Assembly (NCBI RefSeq): GCF_022267315.1
Contig: NZ_JAIKLE010000018.1
Coordinates: 1 to 64,000 of the forward strand
Source of the DNA: Maribellus maritimus
Lineage (GTDB): Bacteria; Bacteroidota; Bacteroidia; Bacteroidales; Prolixibacteraceae
Direction: 5' to 3'
Length of the DNA stretch: 64,000 bases
Position numbers and translations under genes: made by a program. The stretch's first letter is position 1, and every line of letters begins with the position of its first letter. The notes under the pieces are model-generated. The model was not told where the DNA came from and did no database searches. It was given only the letters and a program-made list of their open reading frames with translations. Shown here one piece after another: positions 44,766 through 53,124 of this stretch.

Positions 44766-46101
44766 AAAAACAACAATCATTCTTCTGTTTTTTGTGTTTG
44801 TTTTCCAGCACAACAAAGCGCAGGAAATCTATGATTTGAGTCGTTGTATAACAACCAGCCTTGAACAAAACTATGCGGTAAAAATCGTCAGAAACCAGGA
44901 AGAAATTGCCGAAAACAATGTAACCCGGGGAAATGCCGGTTATTTACCAACTATTACGACGACAAACCGGTATGGGGCAAATTTGACTACTACGACTCAA
45001 AATATGAATGACGGTTCGGAACGGGTGTCAAGTGGTATTTACAATACGACAGGATCGGCCGGACTAAACTTTAACATGACGATATTCGACGGTTTTAATG
45101 TAAAAACAAGCTATCAGAAATTGAACGAGTTAAAAAAAATGGGAGAACTCAATACCCAAATGTCCATCGAAAACCTGGTTGCTCAAATTGCCGCTGAATA
45201 CTACTATTACATCCAGCAGATAAACTATTTCAAAAATATGGAATATGCTGTTTCATTGTCGAGAGAGCGGGCCAGAATAGATGAAGAACGTTATTTGCTC
45301 GGAGCCTCTTCAAAACTTGAACTGCTTCAGTCGATTGTTTATCTTAATGCCGACAGCTCAAATTTAGCCAGACAGAACGAAGCGATTCTTGAATCGGAAA
45401 TACGCTTAAAAAAGCTGATGGCGGTGGAAAACCTGGAAGAACTTATCGGGGTAAAAGATTCTTCCATCCTTTTTAACCCTGATCTTGTATACAACGAGTT
45501 GCTTGATGCAACGATGAATTTTAATACAGGTCTTCAAATCGCAAGAAAAAATCAGACCATTTCTGAACTCGACTATAAAATTATTACATCAAGGGCTTAC
45601 CCATACCTGTATTTATCTTCAGGATATACCTACACTTATCGCGGGTATGGAACAGGTTCAATAAGCGATTACGGAACACTCGCCATAAGTAACCAGCAGT
45701 CTCGTGCATTTAATTACGGAATCAATTTAAGTATGGATATTTTCGACGGGAATAACCGCCGCAGAGAAAAAGCAAATGCACAAATTGATGTCAAAAACAG
45801 GGGAATACGACTCCGCGAAGTAGAACAGGATATTAAAGCAGAATTACTTACCGTTTATTATGCCTACGAAAACAATCTTCGTTTGGTACAAATGGAAGAG
45901 CAAAACCTGGAAGTTGCGCGCGAAAATCTGGAAATTGCTTTGGAAAGATATAAACTGGGAAGCCTTTCAGGGATTGAACTTCGCGAAGTTCAAAAAAGTT
46001 TGCTTGATGCCGAACAACGATTAATCTCTATAAAATATCAAACAAAACTGGCTGAAATTTCATTGCTTCAAATTTCCGGTAAGATTATGGATTACGCATA
46101 A
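44722..46101 (+). CDS. TolC-family outer-membrane channel
   Basis: The ATG at 44722 (459 residues) gives a good signal peptide (KTTIILLFFVFVFQHNKAQ); a GTG at 44701 is an alternative. The OEP repeats are typical: DLSRCITTSLEQNYAVKIV at the start of the first half and GIRLREVEQDIKAELLTVYYAYENNL plus LGSLSGIELREVQKSLLDAEQRL in the second. It forms a trimeric outer-membrane/periplasm tunnel. It is translationally coupled to the RND permease by a 44-bp overlap. Confidence 0.94.
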   Translation: MNQKVLKKTNRHIIKKTTIILLFFVFVFQHNKAQEIYDLSRCITTSLEQNYAVKIVRNQEEIAENNVTRGNAGYLPTITTTNRYGANLTTTTQNMNDGSERVSSGIYNTTGSAGLNFNMTIFDGFNVKTSYQKLNELKKMGELNTQMSIENLVAQIAAEYYYYIQQINYFKNMEYAVSLSRERARIDEERYLLGASSKLELLQSIVYLNADSSNLARQNEAILESEIRLKKLMAVENLEELIGVKDSSILFNPDLVYNELLDATMNFNTGLQIARKNQTISELDYKIITSRAYPYLYLSSGYTYTYRGYGTGSISDYGTLAISNQQSRAFNYGINLSMDIFDGNNRRREKANAQIDVKNRGIRLREVEQDIKAELLTVYYAYENNLRLVQMEEQNLEVARENLEIALERYKLGSLSGIELREVQKSLLDAEQRLISIKYQTKLAEISLLQISGKIMDYA

Positions 46102-46898
46102 ATTCAGGATAGTAGTTCGGCCCCGGGATATGATCATGCTATCCCGGGATATGATCGTTGTAGCCAGAGATATGATCATGCTATCCCTGTTTTTAGCACA
46201 AAAAAACGCTGTTTTACCACGTAAAACCGGGATATGATCATGCTATCTCAGGATATCATTACGCTATCCAGGGATATGGTCTTGCCCGCGTTGGATATTG
46301 TCATTCTATCCAGGGATATTATCGTTCTATCCTTAGATAGAATCATTGTATCCCGAGACAGGATGGTTCTATCCCTCTTTGCAATATTTCCAAAACCAGC
46401 TAACAGCGGGAGATTGAACAGTTTTTCACAAAAAGATATCCCTCGCGCCAAATTTACAGACCGGAAAAAAACTCCTTGGTTTTAAAATAAATGATTGTTA
46501 TTTTTAATGTACAAAAAATCGCCGACACATGAGCTAAACCTGTTGTGCCGCCCATAAATCCATCCTTAAATGAATCGTTCGAAAGAAATATCCAAAAAAT
46601 AATTTTGATTTTTATGAAAAAAACGATAACACAGTACATATTGCAGGGCGGGATTCAGTGGTACTCCAACTGCGGATTCTCATTTCGCAGTTCCGTGTCC
46701 TTCGGACAGGAATCCTCTCCGAAATCCGTAACGACAACTTGCAAATGATTGTTATCGGCAAGTTTAAATATAGAACAATCACTAAATTCATTAAACCTTT
46801 GGACTTTTCAACAAACTAACTTTGGGCTTTACAGCAAACCATTTTGTTTTTTATATGCTGAACTTTGATTCAGAATATAAAACAGTAAAAAACAAAAC
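46102..46898. other. 797-bp gene-free region with tandem repeat and repeat remnant
   Basis: It holds the 21-bp repeat (46125-46375) and an imperfect copy (about 46637-46699) of a repeat also seen at 48636-48695. It also holds a small hairpin GTCC-TTC-GGAC near 46698-46708. Short ORFs within it show no family features. It marks the start of the accessory stretch. Confidence 0.6.
46125..46375. repeat. Ten-unit 21-bp semi-palindromic tandem repeat
   Basis: Units begin at 46125, 46146 and 46167. After 62 bp they resume at 46229, 46250, 46271, 46292, 46313, 46334 and 46355. The consensus is GGGATATGATCATGCTATCC plus one base, degenerating toward the right. The core ATGATCAT is palindromic and the ends GGATA/TATCC are inverted. 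The period (7 codons) makes frame-open heptads LSRDxxx on both strands, but no start, length or family supports a protein. Confidence 0.85.
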
Positions 46899-47801
46899 AT
46901 GATGTGGACAACAAACAATATTCCGGATCAAACCGGAAAAACAGTAATCGTAACAGGTGCAAATGTTGGTATTGGCTATGAAACAGCCCTTGCTTTATAC
47001 AAAGCTGGTGCAAAGGTGATGCTTGCCTGCAGAGATTCCAAACGTGCAAAAGATGCGCTGGCTGAAATCCAAAAAACAAATGGGAAAGGTCAATTGGAAA
47101 GTGCCATGCTGGACTTATCAGATTTAGATTCTGTTCAGCGATTTTCAGAAGACTTTATTCAAAATCACCATCAGTTGGACATACTGATTAATAATGCAGG
47201 GGTGTCAATGCCTCCTGCATCAAAAACGAAGGAAGGATATGAATTACAATTTGGTGTAAACTTCATAGGCCATTTTGCACTCACAGGCCATTTATATTCT
47301 TTACTTCAATCAACCCCGAATTCGAGAATAGTAACCGTTAGCAGTAACGGGTATCAAACCGCAGTAATTGATTTTGATAATTTGAAATCTGAAATAAACT
47401 ATGAACCTTTGCGTGAATACAGGCAGAGCAAATTGGCCGACTTAATCTTTTCAATTGAATTACACCGTAGAATTACGGCAAAAGGAGATAAAGTACTTTC
47501 CATTGCAGCACAGCCCGGAGCAAATAAAACTGAATTGACACGCCATCTGAGTGAAGAAGCCATCCAGGCGGGGATTGAACGTTTGGGAGAATTTATGGAG
47601 CCATGGCAGGGTGCTTTACCATCGTTATATGCAGCTGTCTTCAACAAAGCGAAAGGTGGCAATTTATATGAGCCCGATGAGGATGGATACAGAGGTTATC
47701 CAACTTTAACAAGTATTAAAGAAAACGCTTTAGACAAAACAGTTGCTGAACGGCTTTGGAATTTGGCTGAACAAATTACGGGGATTCACTATCCAGTATA
47801 G
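46899..47801 (+). CDS. Short-chain dehydrogenase (retinol-dehydrogenase-like)
   Basis: This 300-residue SDR has the NADP motif TGANVGIG at 19-26, NNAG at 98-101, Ser148 region (VTVSS) and catalytic Tyr174-x-x-x-Lys178 (YRQSK). The extended C-terminal part is typical of the retinol-dehydrogenase/WWOX-like group. Substrate is unknown. The AraC gene follows after 21 bp on the same strand, so they are likely co-transcribed, with the regulator controlling the reductase. Confidence 0.92.
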   Translation: MMWTTNNIPDQTGKTVIVTGANVGIGYETALALYKAGAKVMLACRDSKRAKDALAEIQKTNGKGQLESAMLDLSDLDSVQRFSEDFIQNHHQLDILINNAGVSMPPASKTKEGYELQFGVNFIGHFALTGHLYSLLQSTPNSRIVTVSSNGYQTAVIDFDNLKSEINYEPLREYRQSKLADLIFSIELHRRITAKGDKVLSIAAQPGANKTELTRHLSEEAIQAGIERLGEFMEPWQGALPSLYAAVFNKAKGGNLYEPDEDGYRGYPTLTSIKENALDKTVAERLWNLAEQITGIHYPV

Positions 47802-47822
47802 CAGAAAACAAATAGGTTATCA

Positions 47823-48611
47823 ATGAACTCAAAAGAAGAAAAATCGACCGGCTCAAGCCCTGATATTTGGCAAGAGCAATTTATCTCATCACACATTTTT
47901 TTGTATGTTAAGAAAGGGATATTGCGATTTTTTGACGGAGACAAAACGGTCACATTTAAGTCAGGTGAATACTTCATAGCAAGAAAAAACAGACTTGCCC
48001 GATACATCAAAGGAAGGAGTAATGATGAATTTGACTATGTTGCCTTTATCTATGAAGAGGATTTTCTAAAATCGTTTCAGGATAAATACACGATACAGGA
48101 AAAGGACTTTTACTCTGCCGATACGTTTGTAAGAATAAAAGAAACCGAAGCAATACCTTATTTCATTCGTTCACTTGAGTTCTATGATAATTCATTAGGT
48201 AAGCCGAACGACGCGTTCAGGAATGTGAAATATGAGGAACTATTAATCATTCTTCTGCAAAATCAACCTGAATTTGCCGGACTGTTTTTTGATTTTGGGT
48301 TCCCTCAAAAAATAGATCTGGAAAAGTTTATGAACGGTAATTACAGATTTAATGTAAGCATAGAGCGCTTTGCTTTCTTAACCGGAAGAAGCTTATCAGC
48401 ATTCAAACGTGACTTTGAAAACATATTTAAAACATCGCCGGGCAAATGGTTGGTTCAAAAAAGATTGGAGGAGGCCCATTTTCTGATTCAGGAGAAAAAC
48501 CAAAAAGCATCTGACATATATCTTAACTTAGGTTTTGAAAACCTGTCCCACTTTTCGTATGCGTATAAAAAACGATTTGGACATTCACCAGGTAAAGTAA
48601 CAAATAACTGA
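47823..48611 (+). CDS. AraC-family transcriptional regulator
   Basis: The 262-residue protein has an N-terminal cupin-like sensor half (about 20-150, with FDGDKTVTFKSGEYFIARKNRLARY). A C-terminal double helix-turn-helix (about 165-260) has SIERFAFLTGRSLSAFKRDFENIF and the family hallmark ASDIYLNLGFENLSHFSYAYKKRFGHSPG. It probably regulates the SDR just upstream. Inducer unknown. Confidence 0.93.
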   Translation: MNSKEEKSTGSSPDIWQEQFISSHIFLYVKKGILRFFDGDKTVTFKSGEYFIARKNRLARYIKGRSNDEFDYVAFIYEEDFLKSFQDKYTIQEKDFYSADTFVRIKETEAIPYFIRSLEFYDNSLGKPNDAFRNVKYEELLIILLQNQPEFAGLFFDFGFPQKIDLEKFMNGNYRFNVSIERFAFLTGRSLSAFKRDFENIFKTSPGKWLVQKRLEEAHFLIQEKNQKASDIYLNLGFENLSHFSYAYKKRFGHSPGKVTNN

Positions 48612-48912
48612 GAAAATACCAGCCGATAGATTTTGCATATTGCAGGCCGGGGTTCGGTGGTATGCCAACTGTGAATTCTCGTTTCGGAGAGTGTCCGTCA
48701 GACTGTGCTAAAACTAATAGAGTATTCGGATAGGTACACATAAAAAAATGGAAGAAATGAAATCTCAAAAGGTTAAATACAGTTTTTACACAGACTCCCG
48801 TTAGGGTTAATTTAAAAATCAATTCGGCCCCTGAAAAAGCTCGTTTCGGAAATAAAAAAATTAGGCCGTTAATCAAGAATGTTTAGATTTGAGCAAACAA
48901 AAAAGCGAATAA
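48612..48912. other. Intergenic region with dispersed repeats
   Basis: It contains a partial repeat (48636-48695, related to 46637-46699) and the 113-bp repeat copy at 48691-48803, ending in CCCGTTA. No gene is supported. Confidence 0.6.
48691..48803. repeat. 113-bp dispersed repeat, copy A
   Basis: It matches 58659-58771 at 108 of 113 positions without a gap, counted by eye. Both copies lie just downstream of a gene, in the same orientation, and end in CAGACTCCCGTTA. The short ORFs they create on the minus strand are by-products of the repeat. Confidence 0.9.
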
Positions 48913-49860
48913 ATGAACAAATTTTTTAGAATATTAAAAAAGATAATTTTATATACATTTTTCATTCTTTTACTTCTTTCGGTTGCGGGTTACATTTACC
49001 TCTATGTTCTTCCCAAAGGACCTGAAATCACAGCAGCCAGTAAAATTAATGTAGGAATGGACTCTTTTGTAATCCATGCTTATAAAAATAGTGAGAGAAA
49101 ATCAATTAAGGTATGGACTTACAAACCTGAAAATTGGAACAACAAAGACAAAATAATTTTCGTTATGCACGGCGGTGGGCGAAATGCAGATGGCTATCTA
49201 AACGCTTGGGTTGAATTAGCCAATAAAAATAACCTACTAATAATAGCACCTGAATTCGAAAATAAGTTTTCAAGATATACAACGAACGACTATCAAGAGG
49301 GGAATTTATTTACCTTTTTGGGAACTAAAAACCCGAAAAGCGAATGGGCATATACAGTCGTTGAAAATATATTTGACCACATTAAATCGGTTAATAATAT
49401 TACAAACGAGCAGTACGATATTTTTGGTCATTCAGCTGGCGGACAATTTATACATAGAATGGTAATGTTAATGCCCGAATCGAAAATTGGTACAGCTATC
49501 GCTGCAAATTCCGGATTTTACAGTTTCCCAAACCAGAACCTTAAATTTCCGTATGGTATCAAAAATACAGAAACAGATTTGCAAAAATCTTACAAAAAAA
49601 GATTGATTATTCTTTTGGGAGAATTGGATAACGACCCAGGTTTAGGAACTTTTAGAACCACGGATTTGGCAATGGAACAAGGAGCACATAGGTTGGAACG
49701 TGGAACAAATTTTTATAATGCAAATAAGGAATTAGGAAATAAAAACAACTGGGAATTTAACTGGACAATAGACACAGTAAAAAATATAGGTCACAACTAT
49801 AAAAAAATGTCTGAAAGTGCAATTAAGTGGATAAAAACTAACCCTGTATATACAAAATAG
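48913..49860 (+). CDS. Membrane-anchored alpha/beta hydrolase (PHB-depolymerase/esterase-like)
   Basis: This 315-residue protein has an N-terminal hydrophobic anchor (about 11-33). The alpha/beta fold shows an oxyanion motif H86-G-G-G and nucleophile Ser174 in GHSAGG; a His in DTVKNIGHNYKKM near the end is the likely catalytic His. The layout resembles poly(3-hydroxybutyrate) depolymerase/feruloyl-esterase-type enzymes, facing the periplasm. Substrate unknown. It stands alone, with long spacers on both sides, and is noticeably AT-rich. Confidence 0.82.
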   Translation: MNKFFRILKKIILYTFFILLLLSVAGYIYLYVLPKGPEITAASKINVGMDSFVIHAYKNSERKSIKVWTYKPENWNNKDKIIFVMHGGGRNADGYLNAWVELANKNNLLIIAPEFENKFSRYTTNDYQEGNLFTFLGTKNPKSEWAYTVVENIFDHIKSVNNITNEQYDIFGHSAGGQFIHRMVMLMPESKIGTAIAANSGFYSFPNQNLKFPYGIKNTETDLQKSYKKRLIILLGELDNDPGLGTFRTTDLAMEQGAHRLERGTNFYNANKELGNKNNWEFNWTIDTVKNIGHNYKKMSESAIKWIKTNPVYTK

Positions 49861-50205
49861 GCATGACAGTAGTAAAATCAATGGTTGTAGCCGCTTCAAA
49901 ATTGTAACGGTTTGATAAGTTTGAAGCCCGCAATCGCCCACTTTGCACATACTCACCGTTAGTCAGAATCCAATAATTGTGACGCTAAACATTGCAAAAC
50001 ATAGATAATAACAAATTTATTTTTCATAAATTTGAACCATGTTAAATAATAATTTGGATATTGTATTGTAAACAATTTACACTTCTTGTGTAGATTGTCC
50101 TTTTCGTTTATTCTCGAATCTTTCTTTCGAGCAATTTTTCTATTAATATAACTAAAGTATAACAAGCATACTCTAAAATGAAAAGTATGCATTAAAATTA
50201 ATGCA
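49861..50205. other. Intergenic region with inverted repeats
   Basis: The left half (49860-49900) resembles 51126-51169. The arms GCTTCAAA (49893-49900) and TTTGAAGC (49920-49927) can form a stem around TAACG (49905), and CGTTA lies at 49957-49961. The right end has the inverted repeat GCATACT/AGTATGC (50166-50190) just before the methyltransferase start. No gene is supported. Confidence 0.5.
50166..50190. promoter_or_regulatory. Inverted repeat before methyltransferase gene
   Basis: GCATACT (50166-50172) and AGTATGC (50184-50190) flank 11 nt and end 15 bp before the ATG. It could be an operator or a leader hairpin. Confidence 0.35.
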
Positions 50206-50979
50206 ATGAGTAATAACGAAAAACATACAATTCACGATTTTGATTTAAACATCATTTATGAATATTTTTCAAGCACAGAAAGACAAGGCCCCGGAAATAT
50301 AGACGAAACCCTTAAAGCGTTGAGTTTTATAGACGGTCTTACCGAAAAGTCCAAAATTGCTGATATTGGTTGTGGAACAGGTGGTCAAACAATGGTATTA
50401 GGAGCACACACACCGTGTGAAATTATCGGTATTGATGCCTGGTACGGTTTTATAAATCAATTCAACCAAAATGCCCAGAATAAAAATCTTCAGGATAAAG
50501 TGAAAGGCATTGTTGGGAATATGGAGAACCTTCCATTTCAGGAAGAAGAATTTGATTTGATTTGGTCAGAAGGAGCAATTTATCATATGGGATTTGAAAA
50601 AGGATTAAAGGAATGGAGAAAATTTTTGAAACAAGGCGGATATATCGCAGTTACAGAAAATACCTGGTTTACTGAAGAACGACCTGCTGAAATTCAAAAT
50701 TTTTGGCAGGAAATTTATCCTGAGATTGATACCATTCCGAATAAAGTTGCTCAAATGCAAAAAGCAGGTTATCTTCCGATTGCCACTTATATCTTACCAG
50801 AGAAAATTTGGACTGATTATTATTCCTCGCAAATATTGAAACGTGAATCTTTTCTGAAAAAATATAAGGGCAACAAAACCGTAGAAGAATTTGTAGCCTC
50901 TCAGCAATATGAAGCAGAGTTATATTACAAATACAAAGCATATTACGGTTATATGTTTTATATTGGAAAGAAGATTTAA
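50206..50979 (+). CDS. Class I SAM-dependent methyltransferase
   Basis: The 257-residue soluble enzyme has SAM-binding motif I ([10 protein letters not shown], 51-60), acidic motif II (IIGIDAW) and the [28 protein letters not shown] segment of the Methyltransf_11/25 group. [15 protein letters not shown] follows. Methyl acceptor unknown. It stands alone and is ended by a strong hairpin at 51029. Confidence 0.92.
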   Translation: MSNNEKHTIHDFDLNIIYEYFSSTERQGPGNIDETLKALSFIDGLTEKSKIADIGCGTGGQTMVLGAHTPCEIIGIDAWYGFINQFNQNAQNKNLQDKVKGIVGNMENLPFQEEEFDLIWSEGAIYHMGFEKGLKEWRKFLKQGGYIAVTENTWFTEERPAEIQNFWQEIYPEIDTIPNKVAQMQKAGYLPIATYILPEKIWTDYYSSQILKRESFLKKYKGNKTVEEFVASQQYEAELYYKYKAYYGYMFYIGKKI

Positions 50980-51028
50980 ACGATGATGAACCTGCTGTAA
51001 ATTTGCAGTTGGATTAAAATGTGAAATT

Positions 51029-51066
51029 CCTTTCGTGTGTTAGCTTTTACGCACGAAAGGTCTTTT
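51029..51066 (+). terminator. Intrinsic terminator after methyltransferase
   Basis: CCTTTCGTG (51029-51037) pairs with CACGAAAGG (51052-51060), followed by TCTTTT. Confidence 0.75.
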
Positions 51067-51440
51067 ACGAACTTTGTGAAATGAGAGTTGAAAAATGCCA
51101 CCCGATAACACTTTGTATTAGTAATGGCAGGCGATGTGGTAAAATTAAAGGTTTGTAGCCGGCTCAAACTGCGTTGCAGTTTGACAGGAAAGAAAAGTAC
51201 AATGCAATCTACTACTAATCAAACAAGTTACAGTTAGCGAACAGTCTGAATTACCAAACAGCCGACATTTAAAAAAGCTATTGACATACTTCCGCAGACG
51301 ATTCACTATTCGACTGACTCAACTGCATTTTAACAGGACATGATTACCCGACCAATATTTGTGGAACAGTCGTTCGCTGACGTATAGGAAATTATTACGG
51401 AAAGACAATCATTCAGACTTACAGCCAACGAGCAATACTT

Positions 51441-51456
51441 TTTACCAAATGGTAAA
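51441..51456. promoter_or_regulatory. Palindromic operator upstream of Crp/Fnr-family gene
   Basis: TTTACCAAATGGTAAA has 6-bp perfect arms, 33 bp before the ATG at 51490. The same 20-bp context recurs at 52051-52070 before the next gene. It is a likely binding site of the regulator encoded here. Confidence 0.6.
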
Positions 51457-51489
51457 TGTGCACAGACTACAATTACTAATTTTACGATT

Positions 51490-52047
51490 ATGAAAGAATT
51501 GATAAATTACTTATTACAGTTTGGTCATCTGAATAATCAGCAAATAGACCTTATAACAAACAAAGCAAAAGAAATCGAACTTCATAAAGATGAGTATTTT
51601 ATAGAGGCCGGAAAAAGTTTAAAGCAAGTCGGTTTTATTGTAGAAGGCATTTTTCGTGTTTGCTACTACAACAATAAAGGTGAAGAAATTACCAAAATCT
51701 TTATTGAAGAAAATCATCTTTTATTTAATCCCAGAAACGAACCTTTTACTGAATATGTTCAGGCAACTACTGATTGTAAACTTGTTGTAATTTCAAATTC
51801 TGATTGGAAACAAATAGGCGATACCATTGTTGGTTGGGACAGCATTATACAAAAAGTAATCAATAAATCTCTTACCGAAAAACTTGAACGGGTTAGCCCT
51901 TTGGTTTCGCAAGACGCAGCTACACGTTATCTTGAATTTATTGAAAAATACCCAACGCTTGTCAATCGTATTCCATTAGCTTACATTGCTTCTTATCTGG
52001 GAATTACGCAACAATCATTGAGCAGAATTAGAAAAAACATTCGCTAA
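51490..52047 (+). CDS. Crp/Fnr-family transcriptional regulator
   Basis: This 185-residue protein has a cyclic-nucleotide-binding-like beta-barrel at about 10-115 (IELHKDEYFIEAGKSLKQVGFIVEGIFRVCYYNNKGEEITKIF). The long helix follows, and a C-terminal HTH (about 145-184) has IPLAYIASYLGITQQSLSRIRKNI. Effector unknown. It is flanked by two identical palindromes, one in front of itself and one in front of the SDR gene, so autoregulation plus control of the SDR is the natural reading. Confidence 0.92.
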   Translation: MKELINYLLQFGHLNNQQIDLITNKAKEIELHKDEYFIEAGKSLKQVGFIVEGIFRVCYYNNKGEEITKIFIEENHLLFNPRNEPFTEYVQATTDCKLVVISNSDWKQIGDTIVGWDSIIQKVINKSLTEKLERVSPLVSQDAATRYLEFIEKYPTLVNRIPLAYIASYLGITQQSLSRIRKNIR

Positions 52048-52054
52048 TTCACTT

Positions 52055-52070
52055 TTTACCAAATGGTAAA
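52055..52070. promoter_or_regulatory. Second copy of the TTTACC-AAAT-GGTAAA palindrome
   Basis: It is identical to 51441-51456 (20 bp identical including ACTT on the left). It lies between the regulator stop and the SDR start, 56 bp before the ATG at 52126. Confidence 0.6.
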
Positions 52071-52125
52071 CGGCTTCATTTTTTTACTTACCACTTTTAC
52101 CGTGTCAATTTAAAAAAAGTAAAAA

Positions 52126-52863
52126 ATGAAAACAGTATTGATTACAGGTGGAAGTGCAGGCATAGGACTTGCTACTGCAAAAGCATTTATTAATAACGGT
52201 GCAATCGTTTTTATTACAGGCAGAAATCCTGACAACCTAAAAAAAGCGGAAGCAGAAATCAATAGTCCTAATCTGAAAACAATCGTTTCAGATATAACAG
52301 ACTTAACAAGTATTTCGGCTTTGGCTCAAACCATTGCTGACAAAGAGGAAAAATTAGACGTTCTTTTTCTAAATGCAGGCATAGGAACATTTGCCTCTAT
52401 TGAAACCACAAGCGAAGAAAATTTTGATGAGCAGTTTAACACCAATGTTAAAGGTATGTTCTTTACGTTACAGAAACTCATTCCGCATTTAGCTGAAGGT
52501 TCGGCTGTTATTCTATCTTCTTCCGGTGCATCTGTAAGTGCAGCACCGAACACAAGTGTATATTCTGCCACAAAATCTGCGGTGGACGCCATTGGGCGTG
52601 TAGCGGCAAGTGAATTGGCAATCAGAAAAATAAGAGTGAATGTTATAGCACCGGGACCAACTATCACGCAAGGTTTTAATAATTCTGTCCCAGCCGAAGC
52701 GGTGAAAGGACTACAAAAACAAACTGCGGCAAGCATTCCATTGAAAAGATTAGGTTTAGCCGAAGAAATTGCAGACACCGTTATTTTCTTAGCCTCCAAT
52801 GCAAACATTACAGGAGCTTATTTATCTGTTGATGGCGGTTTTACCTTGCGTTCAAAAGTTTAA
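52126..52863 (+). CDS. Short-chain dehydrogenase/reductase regulated with Crp/Fnr gene
   Basis: The 245-residue classical SDR has TGGSAGIG (7-14), NAG (83-85), a Ser around 131-133 (ILSSSG), and Tyr146-x-x-x-Lys150 (YSATK). The C-terminus ITGAYLSVDGGFTLR is the usual end. Substrate unknown. It lies 78 bp after the Crp/Fnr gene and carries the same palindrome upstream. Confidence 0.94.
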   Translation: MKTVLITGGSAGIGLATAKAFINNGAIVFITGRNPDNLKKAEAEINSPNLKTIVSDITDLTSISALAQTIADKEEKLDVLFLNAGIGTFASIETTSEENFDEQFNTNVKGMFFTLQKLIPHLAEGSAVILSSSGASVSAAPNTSVYSATKSAVDAIGRVAASELAIRKIRVNVIAPGPTITQGFNNSVPAEAVKGLQKQTAASIPLKRLGLAEEIADTVIFLASNANITGAYLSVDGGFTLRSKV

Positions 52864-53095
52864 CGGTAAGAAATGACACCACAACTTTACAACAACAATC
52901 CTGGGCTATTGTATTCTATATTGCCAAGTTTACTTTTATAAGCAAATTATCCACAGTGACACCCGAAATGGGGGTATAAACCAAGTTGGTAATAGGGATA
53001 TAACCCAAAGTTTTGCGTTACACATACGGTGGCAGTAATTGAACATTGAGTAAACTGCGTTTCTCTTAAGCTATTCCAGGAAAAGCAAAATTATA

Positions 53096-53117
53096 GCCCA
53101 ACTTTAAAATGTTGGGC
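53096..53117 (-). terminator. Hairpin terminator after serine hydrolase
   Basis: GCCCAAC (53096-53102) pairs with GTTGGGC (53111-53117). It follows the stop of the minus-strand gene by 7 bp, with a modest T/A tract on the minus strand. Confidence 0.65.
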
Positions 53118-53124
53118 CAATTTC

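Larger units (their letters stand above)
50980..51489. other. 510-bp intergenic region
   Basis: It holds a terminator (51029-51066), a repeat-like block (51126-51169) with the perfect stem CAAACTGC-GTT-GCAGTTTG (51165-51183), and the palindrome 51441-51456 before the Crp/Fnr gene. The stretch 51230-51430 has no recognisable gene. Confidence 0.55.

Noticed and set aside
46125-46375. CRISPR array
   Set aside because: The units follow each other without variable spacers of constant length, the unit is only 21 bp and decays, and no cas gene is nearby.
46234-46485. Heptad-repeat protein (LSRDxxx) encoded on either strand
   Set aside because: The heptads are a consequence of a 21-bp DNA period. 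Both strands show the same effect and there is no family or signal support.
48523-48876. Minus-strand gene shared with 58500-58775
   Set aside because: The similar predicted peptides arise from the duplicated 113-bp non-coding repeat, and the copy at 48523 also overlaps the AraC gene.
49959-50192. Minus-strand 77-residue ORF
   Set aside because: It is low-complexity, AT-driven, has no motif and covers an inverted repeat region before a real gene.
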